NCBI GenBank assembly: GCA_028583405.1 | Contig: JAPTMU010000166.1 | Span: 217,001-281,000, forward strand | DNA: 64,000 bases | Direction: 5' to 3' | Origin: Pogonophryne albipinna | Taxonomy: Eukaryota; Chordata; Actinopteri; Perciformes; Artedidraconidae | In this document: positions 32,676-44,420 of the stretch, piece by piece | How positions within the stretch are numbered: the first letter of the stretch is position 1 | How the letters are laid out: the number at the start of each line of letters is the position of its first letter | Notes under the pieces: generated by a model | The model's database searches: none | What the model was told of the DNA's origin: nothing | Seen by the model: the letters and a program-made list of their open reading frames with translations, nothing else | Made by a program: the position numbers and the translations under genes

Positions 32676-35600
32676 GATCTGAGTACTTCTACTTTGACTC
32701 AAGTACAAGATCTGAGTACTTCTACTTTGACTCAAGTACAAGACCTGAGTACTTCTACTTTGACTCAAGTACAAGATCTGAGTACTTCTACTTTGACTCA
32801 AGTACAAGATCTGAGTACTTCTACTTTGACTCAAGTACAAGACCTGAGTACTTCTACTTTGACTCAAGTACAAGATCTGAGTACTTCTACTTTTACTCAA
32901 GTACAAGACCTGAGTACTTCTACTTTGACTCAAGTACAAGATCTGAGTACTTCTACTTTGACTCAAGTACAAGACCTGAGTACTTCTACTTTTACTCAAG
33001 TACAAGACCTGAGTACTTCTACTTTTACTCAAGTACAAGACCTGAGTACTTCTACTTTGACTCAAGTACAAGATCTGAGTACTTCTACTTTTACTCAAGT
33101 ACAAGACCTGAGTACTTCTACTTTGACTCAAGTACAAGACCTGAGTACTTCTACTTTTACTCAAGTACAAGATCTGAGTACTTCTACTTTGACTCAAGTA
33201 CAAGACCTGAGTACTTCTACTTTGTCTCAAGTACAAGATCTGAGTACTTCTACTTTTACTCAAGTACAAGACCTGAGTACTTCTACTTTGACTCAAGTAC
33301 AAGATCTGAGTACTTCTACTTTTACTCAAGTACAAGACCTGAGTACTTCTACTTTGACTCAAGTACAAGACCTGAGTACTTCTACTTTTACTCAAGTACA
33401 AGATCTGAGTACTTCTACTTTGACTCAAGTACAAGACCTGAGTACTTCTACTTTGTCTCAAGTACAAGATCTGAGTACTTCTACTTTTACTCAAGTACAA
33501 GACCTGAGTACTTCTACTTTGACTCAAGTACAAGACCTGAGTACTTCTACTTTTACTCAAGTACAAGATCTGAGTACTTCTACTTTGACTCAAGTACAAG
33601 ATCTGAGTACTTCTACTTTGACTCAAGTACAAGATCTGAGTACTTCTACTTTGACTCAAGTACAAGACCTGAGTACTTCTACTTTGACTCAAGTACAAGA
33701 TCTGAGTACTTCTACTTTTACTCAAGTACAAGACCTGAGTACTTCTACTTTGACTCAAGTACAAGATCTGAGTACTTCTACTTTGACTCAAGTACAAGAC
33801 CTGAGTACTTCTACTTTTACTCAAGTACAAGACCTGAGTACTTCTACTTTTACTCAAGTACAAGACCTGAGTACTTCTACTTTGACTCAAGTACAAGATC
33901 TGAGTACTTCTACTTTTACTCAAGTACAAGACCTGAGTACTTCTACTTTGACTCAAGTACAAGACCTGAGTACTTCTACTTTTACTCAAGTACAAGATCT
34001 GAGTACTTCTACTTTGACTCAAGTACAAGACCTGAGTACTTCTACTTTGTCTCAAGTACAAGATCTGAGTACTTCTACTTTTACTCAAGTACAAGACCTG
34101 AGTACTTCTACTTTGACTCAAGTACAAGATCTGAGTACTTCTACTTTTACTCAAGTACAAGACCTGAGTACTTCTACTTTGACTCAAGTACAAGACCTGA
34201 GTACTTCTACTTTTACTCAAGTACAAGATCTGAGTACTTCTACTTTGACTCAAGTACAAGACCTGAGTACTTCTACTTTGTCTCAAGTACAAGATCTGAG
34301 TACTTCTACTTTTACTCAAGTACAAGACCTGAGTACTTCTACTTTGACTCAAGTACAAGACCTGAGTACTTCTACTTTTACTCAAGTACAAGATCTGAGT
34401 ACTTCTACTTTGACTCAAGTACAAGACCTGAGTACTTCTACTTTGTCTCAAGTACAAGATCTGAGTACTTCTACTTTTACTCAAGTACAAGACCTGAGTA
34501 CTTCTACTTTTACTCAAGTACAAGACCTGAGTACTTCTACTTTGACTCAAGTACAAGATCTGAGTACTTCTACTTTTACTCAAGTACAAGACCTGAGTAC
34601 TTCTACTTTGACTCAAGTACAAGATCTGAGTACTTCTACTTTGACTCAAGTACAAGACCTGAGTACTTCTACTTTTACTCAAGTACAAGACCTGAGTACT
34701 TCTACTTTTACTCAAGTACAAGACCTGAGTACTTCTACTTTGACTCAAGTACAAGATCTGAGTACTTCTACTTTTACTCAAGTACAAGACCTGAGTACTT
34801 CTACTTTGACTCAAGTACAAGACCTGAGTACTTCTACTTTTACTCAAGTACAAGATCTGAGTACTTCTACTTTGACTCAAGTACAAGACCTGAGTACTTC
34901 TACTTTGTCTCAAGTACAAGATCTGAGTACTTCTACTTTTACTCAAGTACAAGACCTGAGTACTTCTACTTTGACTCAAGTACAAGATCTGAGTACTTCT
35001 ACTTTTACTCAAGTACAAGACCTGAGTACTTCTACTTTGACTCAAGTACAAGACCTGAGTACTTCTACTTTTACTCAAGTACAAGATCTGAGTACTTCTA
35101 CTTTGACTCAAGTACAAGACCTGAGTACTTCTACTTTGTCTCAAGTACAAGATCTGAGTACTTCTACTTTGACTCAAGTACAAGACCTGAGTACTTCTAC
35201 TTTTACTCAAGTACAAGATCTGAGTACTTCTACTTTGACTCAAGTACAAGACCTGAGTACTTCTACTTTGTCTCAAGTACAAGATCTGAGTACTTCTACT
35301 TTGACTCAAGTACAAGACCTGAGTACTTCTACTTTGACTCAAGTACAAGATCTGAGTACTTCTACTTTGACTCAAGTACAAGATCTGAGTACTTCTACTT
35401 TGTCTCAAGTACAAGATCTGAGTACTTCTACTTTGACTCAAGTACAAGACCTGAGTACTTCTACTTTGTCTCAAGTACAAGATCTGAGTACTTCTACTTT
35501 GACTCAAGTACAAGACCTGAGTACTTCTACTTTGTCTCAAGTACAAGATCTGAGTACTTCTACTTTGACTCAAGTACAAGACCTGAGTACTTCTACTTTT

Positions 35601-35835
35601 ACTCAAGTACAAGATCTGAGTACTTCTACTTTGACTCAAGTACAAGACCTGAGTACTTCTACTTTGTCTCAAGTACAAGATCTGAGTACTTCTACTTTGA
35701 CTCAAGTACAAGACCTGAGTACTTCTACTTTGACTCAAGTACAAGATCTGAGTACTTCTACTTTGACTCAAGTACAAGATCTGAGTACTTCTACTTTGAC
35801 TCAAGTACAAGATCTGAGTACTTCTACTTTGACTT
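32676..35835 (+). repeat. 33-bp minisatellite, array F, with higher-order structure
   Basis: About 96 copies of GATCTGAGTACTTCTACTTT plus GACTCAAGTACAA. Three unit types occur: GACTCA (about 52), TACTCA (about 32) and GTCTCA (about 12). There are no indels in 3.1 kb, so a 1,142-codon plus frame and a 1,049-codon minus frame stay open. I regard these as artefacts, since they lack splice context and any non-repeat domain. Unit-type order repeats with a period of 25-26 units. Confidence 0.98.
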
Positions 35836-37489
35836 TACAGTGCATTGCTTTAGATAAAGCACCAGCTACATGTAATGTAATATGTCCTCATGGATTCAGT
35901 GAAAAAGGCAGAACTAGAACCCAGACTTCAGCGTTGAAAGGAACAGCAGCATGTCTCCTGGTCTGCTCAGTTGGAGACTTCAGATCCTACAATGGGCTGA
36001 AAGTGAATAAAAGAAGGCTCGGTGAGGTCTCATATGATGTATGCAGTACTGACGAGTCCCTTCTGATTCAAGCAATGAACGTGCAGTTTTTAGATTAAAT
36101 CAGGTTTGTCTGGCTTTCTATCTCGAGATTTACAACCACCTCTTACTTCCCATGATGCAAATGGCCTGGCAGGTCCTATAGCTCTTTAAGCGTCTCCTTT
36201 TATCAGAAGACACAAAGGGGTCAACTTTATTTAACGTCTGCTGCTAAACACCAAGAAAGGAAAGTGGGTCATCATGAGATATAGACCACAACCTGCACCT
36301 GGCAGTTTGAGCTAACAGCAGATAGCATGTAGCATCTCCATGTATAACACACAACTGGTAAAGACATGTTTAATAAACCCAGAGATAATCGGACGACTGG
36401 ACTGAAAAGCCAGGTTGAGGAGAACAAAGGAATAACAAATATGAAGCTAATACCCTTTGTTCTCTGTTGAAGCCTGCCTTTATTACTCTGAGATCTGCGT
36501 GGATTGGAGGTGCTTGAGGAGAGCAAAGGAATAACAAATATGAAGCTAATACCATTTTGTATAATATAAAAACCTGTCTGAAAATGAGCTGATCAGATTT
36601 TGGCCACTTTATGATGTCATAACGATGGCTTGTGTAACCATTAGCCAATCAGCAACCAAGGTACCCCCCCCCCCCCCCCTTATCACCTGAATTGTGTTCT
36701 TTTTAACCAAATGTCTCTCAGAGGGGCGTGGGGAGGGGCTCCTTATTTTCATCTAAAGTAACAGAAGGGCCCCTTTAAGTATGTGACCGTATGTTCCTGG
36801 TCTGTGAGACGCGTGCAGACGGACAGCTCTGAGAGTGGAACAGACCTGAAATGAGAGAGACGGATAAATAAAGATAAATGGAGACGGCATCACATGTTGG
36901 CAGCGGGATCAAACACAGTGGATGCTTCAGATAAAATCCTCCGTTCCATTGGATTGAACACAGAACTCAAACAAAAGGGCGAACCCGATTCTGCTCTCAG
37001 ACGTTTCTTTTTATTTTCCATAATAGGCGTGACTAAATAAAATCCACAATAATGCCGTCCTCATGTGGAATGACTAACTGTTTATACCGCAGGAGAAAAT
37101 GACTCTCGTTTGTTTTTATTACGTTCATCAGCACCAGACGTCCCTCCGGTCTGCAGGAGGAGCGCTGAGCTGAAACTATTCACTGCTTCTTCTTCATCAA
37201 ACTGGGTTTACACACAGGTGGTCGCAGTAAAACATGTACCGTTGTCTTCCAGTGAATCTACAATAAATCACAACATGTATGCAACACACAGTGCAGCAGA
37301 AACGATTAGTGGAATACATTTTATATTATGTTACGTATTATTACAGCAGTTTTTCCTTCCACTTATACTCCTAGAAACACAACAATTCAAAGGGTAATAT
37401 TGTAAAAAATGAACCATTGTCTTGCAGTTAATCTACAATTTTACATTATATATGTACATTGTAAATAATATTACATAACACTACAACAG
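35836..37489. other. gene-free stretch with a MITE copy
   Basis: 35,845-35,885 has a GCTTTAGATAAAGCACCAGC tail-like sequence. 36,420-36,780 includes AAACCTGTCTGAAAATGAGC and CCACTTTATGATGTCATAAC, a C16 run, and the GAAGGGCCCCTTTAAG end of the 30.7-kb MITE family. The rest is unremarkable. Confidence 0.5.
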
Positions 37490-37499
37490 TATACTTCGC

Positions 37500-37665
37500 T
37501 GCCGGCAGTCAGTAGGGGCTTGGACTGTGAGCCGTAGGGTCGCCGGTTCAAGTCCCCGAACAGACCTAAATATGGAGTGTGGACTGCTACTTGGAGAGGT
37601 CCCAGTTCACCTCCTGCCCTGCCGTGGTGCTCTTGAGCAAGGCACCGGACACCCCCGGAGGATGG
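37500..37665 (+). mobile_element. tRNA-derived SINE
   Basis: A tRNA-like head has box B GGTTCAAGTCC (near 37,546), GGGCTTGGACTGTGAGCC in the box A-anticodon region, then CAGTTCACCTCCTG and the core TTGAGCAAGGCACC, familiar from fish V-SINE-type elements. It is not a functional tRNA gene: the cloverleaf cannot be closed. Confidence 0.65.
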
Positions 37666-37860
37666 TCTGGTAGTTCCTCGATTATCACTCCTCGATCCTC
37701 GCTCCTCGGTCCTCCGGCAGAAATAAGGCCACTGGGACGCTACTCAAGATGGTGCAGACAAATCAACTTCCAGGTCATACCGAGCCCGAGGAGCGAGGAA
37801 ATGAAAAATAACCGAAGTGAGACGCACCCACAGCCGGAAAGAATCTGCCCCTTCCTTCAG

Positions 37861-38163
37861 ACTTCCGTCCACACTGCAGCTTCGACAGCTTCAAAAACGG
37901 TTTCCAACGCGTCTGCCCAATTAATTTGAATGGGGTGACGTCACGTTGCCTCGCTTTTCGCCGAACTGAATTGTGGGTAGCATAGCGGTCCGTCTCCGGC
38001 GTAGCCAGCGCCAGCCAATCAAATCATATGCCAGTACAAGCTCTAGCCAATCAAACCGCTGCTTGTTTGTCAGGGGCGGGAGATTCATGTGATTGGTTGT
38101 TGGTCGAGCTTCAGACACGCCCAGCTCCAAGCTTTTTTTTAAGCTGTAGTGTGGACGGGCCGT
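37861..38163 (+). mobile_element. Harbinger-like MITE, short relative of 3.2-3.8 kb
   Basis: Inverted ends CCGTCCACACTGCAGCTT and AAGCTGTAGTGTGGACGG. The interior is collinear with the 3.2-kb element but lacks the MADF exon. Confidence 0.65.
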
Positions 38164-38187
38164 TACACAGCCCCTCCTCCAACACAC

Positions 38188-39384
38188 ACGTGATGGGAAT
38201 TCCGATTCCCTTCGGGGACACAAATCTTTTGATTCAGTTCACTTGAAAGATTCGTTCACTGATTCGTTCACCGGTTCGCGAACGACTTCTGGTGATTTGC
38301 ACGTTCGCGAACGATTCGTCTTTGTACTTAATTCGTTCAGTGAGTCTTCACTACTGCCGAAGTCCGTACAAGAAGTTTGCTGGCGTAACATGTATGATAT
38401 TAAGACACATTTTACACCTCACCTTGTTGCCCCATGAATTATGCTCTGGGAATAGGCTACATATTATTTAAGAAATATAATTGGCCATTGTTAAATCTCT
38501 CATAAATGTGTGCCTGACTATACGATGTATTACAGCAGACTAGCACGTTATACTTTCAAACCCATGCACGTACTATGTGGCCTAACTTAAATCCCAAAGC
38601 ATTAAACTCCATTTGGCCGAGTTCAAAGTGAATAAAAAAATATATCCTCTACATCGGTGACGATTTATTCATATTCTATAGTATGTACCCATCTATGTTT
38701 ACCTTTAGCTAGCGGCTAAGCTAGCTGGACGCTACGGAGCCCAGCTATCCGCCCTCTGAAGCTTTTAGGGCCGACAGGGAGAGGAGAATGTCCCGCTAAC
38801 GCTGTGTGTGTGTGTTTCACATTAGCGGGATGCTATGGAGCTCAGGTATCCGCCATCTGAAGCTTTTAGGGCCGACAAGGGGAGGAGAATACAACGCTGT
38901 GTGTATTTATCGCTAAGCTAGCGGCTAAGCTAGCTGGACGCTACGGAGCCCAGCTATCCGCCCTCTGAAGCTTTTAGGGCCGACAGGGAGAGGAGAATGT
39001 CCCGCTAACGCTGTGTGTGTGTGTTTCACATTAGCGGGATGCTATGGAGCTCAGGTATCCGCCATCTGAAGCTTTTAGGGTTGACAGGGGGAGGAGAATA
39101 CAACGCTGTGTGTATTTATCGCTAAGCTAGCGGCTAAGCTAGCTGGACGCTACGGAGCCCAGCTATCCGCCCTCTGAAGCTTTTAGGGCAGACAGGGGGA
39201 GGAGAATAAAACGCTGTGTGTATTTATGGCTAAGCTAGCTGGACGCTACGGAGCCCAGCTATCTGCCCTCTGAAGCTTTTAGTGCCGACAAGGGGAGGAG
39301 AATACAACGATGGGTGTATTTATCGCTAAGCTAGCTGGACGCTACGGTTCCGGTATCCGTCCTCTTTATTGCGGACAGGTTGAG

Positions 39385-39439
<55 letters not shown>

Positions 39440-39600
39440 GAAGCTCAGGTGAGAGGGCTCTGATTACAGTACACTGTAGGAAACAGTTCTTTAAGTTCGT
39501 CGTTCGCGAACGAATCGTTTTGTGGGAGGAATCAGTTCATCTCGTTCACTTCAAAGATTCGTTCAAAAAGAACGAATCGTTCGCGAACGACCCATCACTA
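38188..39600 (+). mobile_element. hAT element with GTTCGCGAACGA palindromes and internal satellite
   Basis: Ends ACGTGATGGG and CCCATCACTA are flanked by perfect CAACACAC duplications (38,180-38,187 and 39,601-39,608). Subterminal regions are rich in GATTCGTTCAC and the palindrome GTTCGCGAAC. The interior carries a tandem repeat (38,705-39,350) and (GT)n at 39,388-39,438. There is no transposase. Confidence 0.88.
38705..39350 (+). repeat. 209-bp higher-order repeat of two related subunits
   Basis: TAGCTGGACGCTACGG recurs at 38,722, 38,931, 39,140, 39,236 and 39,332, so steps are 209, 209, 96 and 96 bp. The 209-bp unit is two diverged subunits (GGAGCCCAGCTATCCG and GGAGCTCAGGTATCCG types), each with CTGAAGCTTTTAGGG. 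Confidence 0.9.
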
Positions 39601-39608
39601 CAACACAC

Positions 39609-40504
39609 ACGAACGCGCACATGACCAATGAGGGCACGAGATCAGTTTGTGCACAGATGGAAGGCTGACAGGCAGGTAGGCCATCCAGTTACATTAGCCG
39701 GCTCAGATGATTGGTCATGCTTTTTACAGTACTACGGCTTCCACAGGTGACATTTATATGTTATGTATTTATTGTCAAAGCATTTAATGTATTCATTGCT
39801 ATCGGGATGTTAAGAGCATTCCATGGAATATAACAACAAGTGTTTCTGAAATAAATTACATACCCCATCTTTAACTACATTTATCTTACAGCTTTAGTCA
39901 CTTCCCAAATTATGATTTTGCATAAATACACAATGGAAAACGTTTGGCGCCTCTTCCTGTCAGGGTTAAGGTTACAAATGGGGTTTAGGGTTTAGTATCA
40001 CAGATACAGATATGACCATATACCTTACCTCCACACGTGTGCAAACACTATTCTTATTCTTTATTAGGATCCCCATTAGCACTAGCATGAGCATTGGCTA
40101 TTCTTCCTGGGGTCCTCACACACAGTCAAACATAGAACAAAACAAAACAGCTCATCATTTCATGCAATTGACAATTCAATATGAAGTTAAGACTTGATCA
40201 TCCTATTTTAACCATCTTAAAGCCGAACAAACAAAAATACAATCATTATACACAGGCACAGTTCAATTACACTTTATCATACGGAGATGATTTTTGGCAA
40301 CCTTTTGAATTGCACTTCAGAATTTGTCTGAATGATATGGACGGGGAAAGGAGTTCCAGCTGAACATGACTCTGTTTTCTGTCTCATGTTTAATTTAGAT
40401 TTGGATACGAACCTTCCTTCTAGTGCATGTCGTGTTTGATAGTTATGTTGAGCATACTGTGCTATAAACCTCTGTGATAATATATGTGGTAACACTAGTG
40501 CTCT

Positions 40505-40584
<80 letters not shown>

Positions 40585-40770
40585 TCTGCCAGGTCATGGT
40601 GGATGGGAGGATGGGTGTCTCTCCATCATTCTGTACCGTCCTTGTCTCTTTGTCTCAATCCTCTTGTCTTGGTTTTGGATGAAGTGTCAGTCCGCTGCTG
40701 CAGGATGTGACCTGATTGTTGTTCTCGCTGCATGTGTCTTGAAATCGCTGTCACTTGTTTAGTGTGCGTT
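39609..40770. other. gene-free stretch with a LINE-tail-like repeat and (GT)n
   Basis: 40,055-40,120 (CTTTATTAGGATCCCCATTA, TTCTTCCTGGGGTCC) resembles the 3' end of a fish LINE. (GT)n occupies 40,505-40,582. No gene is seen. Confidence 0.4.
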
Positions 40771-41200
40771 TAAACTGTTTGGTGCCTCAGGCCGAAGGAA
40801 AGCCAACCGTGGAGTCTTTCTACTTTTGAGACGAGCGACGCATCCAGATGTCTTTATTATAGTTTTTCCTCCATTGTTTAGACTTTTTTACTTTACTACT
40901 TCCCCTTAAAGCTTTAGTAACTTTAGAAATTAAGATATTTGTTTTCTCTTTTGAGTTAATTTAGATCACTTGGGTGATTCGGGCGAAGGAAAGCCAACCG
41001 TGGAGTCTTTCTACTTTTGAGACTGCTTATAAACCTCCTTGTTTCTCCTTTATTGACTTATTTAAATGTGTTCAAACCTAAATGAAATGATGAAGTTCAT
41101 TTATATTACAATATCTTTACAGTTGAACAGCTCTTCAAGCTTCAGCTACTCTTAAATTGCACTTTTTATTACTTTTTTTATCTAATCACAAGATAACTTT

Positions 41201-41764
41201 AGCCGCTTTCACACCAAGTCAATCAATCAATGTTTATTTATATAGCCCAATATCACAAATGTTACATTTGTCTCAGTGGACTTCACAGTTTGTACAGAAT
41301 ATCAGTATGACAATACTGTTGTGAATACCAAGTACTTTGCCGTACTTAGTTCCCAGCACTTAGTTCCCCCATGGAACTAACTAGCAGATCGCGTTCACAC
41401 CGGAATAAGTCAGAGTAAATCGCCAGAACGCCGACACCTCCTCATCTCCACCGCTCCCATGTTTTCTTTTGTGTTGCCATAAGTTATTCTCTCTGCGTTG
41501 GTGCGCTGGGCTAATGCTAATGCTAATAATGCTAATGCGAGGATAATAAAATGGCGGCTTCACAAAACTTTTCGGAGTTTTACGGGGCGTGGTTTGCAAC
41601 CTTTTTCTCCCACGAAAGTCCCTGCTCTCTAGCAGGGACGGAAAAGGGGGTGGAAAGGTTCTGATGAACTAAATTCTAGTTCCGGATTTTTTTGGTGTGA
41701 ACGCAACATTTTCGGAACTATATCGGAACTAAAGTGGGAAAAGTACTCCGGTGTGAAAGCGCCT
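41201..41764 (-). mobile_element. MITE with GGCGCTTTCACACC ends (copy 2)
   Basis: Ends AGCCGCTTTCACACC and GGTGTGAAAGCGCCT are flanked by TTT at both sides (41,198-41,200 and 41,765-41,767). Sister copies of the surrounding tandem segment show the empty site, confirming the insertion. It is inverted relative to 4,607-5,268 and lacks that copy's palindrome. Confidence 0.85.
41220..41326 (+). mobile_element. 107-bp nested insertion in the MITE
   Basis: It starts CAATCAATCAATGTTTATTT, then ATATAGCCCAATATCACAAA, a common fish short repeat. The MITE bases ACCAAGT are duplicated on both sides (41,213-41,219 and 41,327-41,333). Confidence 0.75.
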
Positions 41765-42000
41765 TTTGATGATTCGGCCGAAGCAAAGCCAACCGTGGAG
41801 TCTCTCATTTTGTGACGTGTTATACCTCCTTGTTTCTCCTTTTGTAAGTGTGCTTAAACCTAAATAAAGTCATGATATGGATTCTTATTACCATATATCT
41901 ACATTTGTACAATATCTCAAAGCTTTATCAGCTTTTTAACTCGACTTTTTCACCTTTTTTTCTTCCCTAAATCACAAGATAATTTGGGTGATTGACTCCA

Positions 42001-42935
42001 TCAAAGATATGTGGGGCTCGTCCCAAAGGGTGGAGCTTTTTAATTAAAACCTGTTTCTGCCACTGGAGGAAATGATTGGGAATTAATTAAGAAGCTGATA
42101 CACTTTCTGTGTGTGTGTCCTTTTATAACTAGCAACCTTACTTTCTGTTAATCCTTACCTGTGATGCTTTTCCCTCTGAGCTTCAAATGACATTACATTT
42201 CTGACTCTCTCTTTACAATTCAACCTCAGATCCACTTTTGTGCAGCTTCTGTTTTCTGACCTCTTGACCTCCAGCGACAAACATCCACAGTTTGCATCAG
42301 ATCAGAGAGATGAGTTATTCCAGATTTTTCACATATTGACAACATCAATCATCCTCGATCTCTTGGTATCCGTCTCTTTATTATTTCCCCTCGCGGTGCG
42401 GATCACAGCGGCGTCTCGAGGCCTGACACAGTTTGTAAACCCGGGGGTTTCTCTCCGCCTGCTGAGCTCTCTGTATGTAGGGCAGAGCGGGACCCTCGTC
42501 TGGGTGAGGAGGGAGGGAGGGGGGGAAGAGGGGGAGAAAGGGAGGGATGGCAGCCAGGATTGGGGCCCCATGCAGGGATGCAGGGAGATGGCAAGCAGGG
42601 GGAAGGGTGGAGGGTAACAGGGGGCAGAGAGAGGGGGTCAGGGTGGGCATGGCTGGCAAAGAAGCAGTCCCTCCGTCTGTGCACACTCACATATTTCGTT
42701 TTCTAGACATGCAGAGGAGAGATTCTGCTCATTTTCAGTATTTAATATCTCCACTGTGATTTGTCTCTACTTCAAAGAGCGACAACCACTCAAGAACTAA
42801 AGGACAGCAACTACTCTCCATGTTGTGCTCCTTTAAACTTCCCCAACACATTTACCTGACAGCTTTTTACCGATCCAGTCATATTTTTACTTGCAATGTA
42901 GTGTTGCTACTTCAAAGAGGTTCATATGAGTGTTT
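42001..42935. other. gene-free stretch
   Basis: A purine-rich plus strand at 42,500-42,660 gives open frames without family resemblance. 42,840-42,900 (CAACACATTTACCTGACAGC) is the reverse of the MITE end seen at 2,625-2,660. Confidence 0.4.
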
Positions 42936-44294
42936 AGTGTCTCTACTTTAAAGAGTCCTCTCCTGCTGATGTTCAGGTGTATATCAGTATGTAGTGTCTC
43001 TACTTTAAAGAGTCCTCTCCTGCTGATGTTCAGGTGTATATCAGTATGTAGTGTCTCTACTTTAAAGAGTCCTCTCCTGCTGATGTTCAGGTGTATATCA
43101 GTATGTAGTGTCTCTACTTTAAAGAGTCCTCTCCTGCTGATGTTCAGGTGTATATCAGTATGTAGTGTCTCTACTTTAAAGAGTCCTCTCCTGCTGATGT
43201 TCAGGTGTATATCAGTATGTAGTGTCTCTACTTTAAAGAGTCCTCTCCTGCTGATTTTCAGGTGTATATCAGTATGTAGTGTCTCTACTTTAAAGAGTCC
43301 TCTCCTGCTGATGTTCAGGTGTATATCAGTATGTAGTGTCTCTACTTTAAAGAGTCCTCTCCTGCTGATGTTCAGGTGTATATCAGTATGTAGTGTCTCT
43401 ACTTTAAAGAGTCCTCTCCTGCTGATGTTCAGGTGTATATCAGTATGTAGTGTCTCTACTTTAAAGAGTCCACTCCTGCTGATGTTCAGGTGTATATCAG
43501 CATGTAGTGTCTCTAATTTAAAGAGTCCTCTCCTGCTGATGTTCAGCTGTATATCAGTATGTAGTGTCTCTACTTTAAAGAGTCCTCTCCTGCTGATGTT
43601 CATGTGTATATCAGTATGTAGTGTCTCTACTTTAAAGAGTCCTCTCCTGCTGATGTTCAGGTGTATATCAGTATGTAGTGTCTCTACTTTAAAGAGTCCT
43701 CTCCTGCTGATGTTCAGGTGTATATCAGTATGTAGTGTCTCTACTTTAAAGAGTCCTCTCCTGCTGATGTTCAGGTGTATATCAGCATGTAGTGTCTCTA
43801 CTTTAAAGAGTCCTCTCCTGCTGATGTTCAGCTGTATATCAGTATGTAGTGTCTCTACTTTAAAGAGTCCTCTCCTGCTGATGTTCATGTGTATATCAGT
43901 ATGTAGTGTCTCTACTTTAAAGAGTCCTCTCCTGCTGATGTTCAGGTGTATATCAGTATGTAGTGTCTCTACTTTAAAGAGTCCTCTCCTGCTGATGTTC
44001 AGGTGTATATCAGTATGTAGTGTCTCTACTTTAAAGAGTCCTCTCCTGCTGATGTTCAGGTGTATATCAGTATGTAGTGTCTCTACTTTAAAGAGTCCTC
44101 TCCTGCTGATGTTCAGGTGTATATCAGTATGTAGTGTCTCTACTTTAAAGAGTCCTCTCCTGCTGATGTTCAGGTGTATATCAGTATGTAGTGTCTCTAC
44201 TTTAAAGAGTCCTCTCCTGCTGATGTTCAGGTGTATATCAGTATGTAGTGTCTCTACTTTAAAGAGTCCTCTCCTGCTGATGTTCAGGTGTATA
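42936..44294 (-). repeat. 57-bp minisatellite, array D
   Basis: About 24 copies, oriented as array C, with no indels. Variants CAGCATG, TTCAGCTG and TTCATGTG recur 285 bp apart (43,499 and 43,784), a five-unit duplication. The right flank 44,295-44,420 (AACACAGGGATGTTAGCC, CAAAAAGCAGAATAGGGCC) is the other end of the host MITE. Confidence 0.98.
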
Positions 44295-44420
44295 GGGAGA
44301 AACTCCCTCTGGAGGGAACACAGGGATGTTAGCCTTTACAGACCATTGACATGCACTAACACCTATAGAACTACAGGAGAGGGATAACTCCAAAAAGCAG
44401 AATAGGGCCTCTTTAAGCAG

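Larger units (their letters stand above)
40780..42000 (+). repeat. Three tandem diverged copies of a 200-240 bp segment
   Basis: Copies begin with GAAGGAAAGCCAACCGTGGA at 40,794 and 40,985 and GAAGCAAAGCCAACCGTGGA at 41,775. Each continues GTCTTTCTACTTTTGAGAC-like and ends near ATCACAAGATAA and GGGTGATT. The middle copy was split by the MITE at 41,201. Confidence 0.8.

Noticed and set aside
32670..36098. 1,142-codon plus-strand open frame (and 1,049-codon minus frame)
   Set aside because: It is the 33-bp repeat read through. It has no domain, both strands are equally open, and there is no promoter or splice support.
37500..37575. tRNA gene
   Set aside because: Box B is present, but the stems do not close and the downstream core is that of a SINE.
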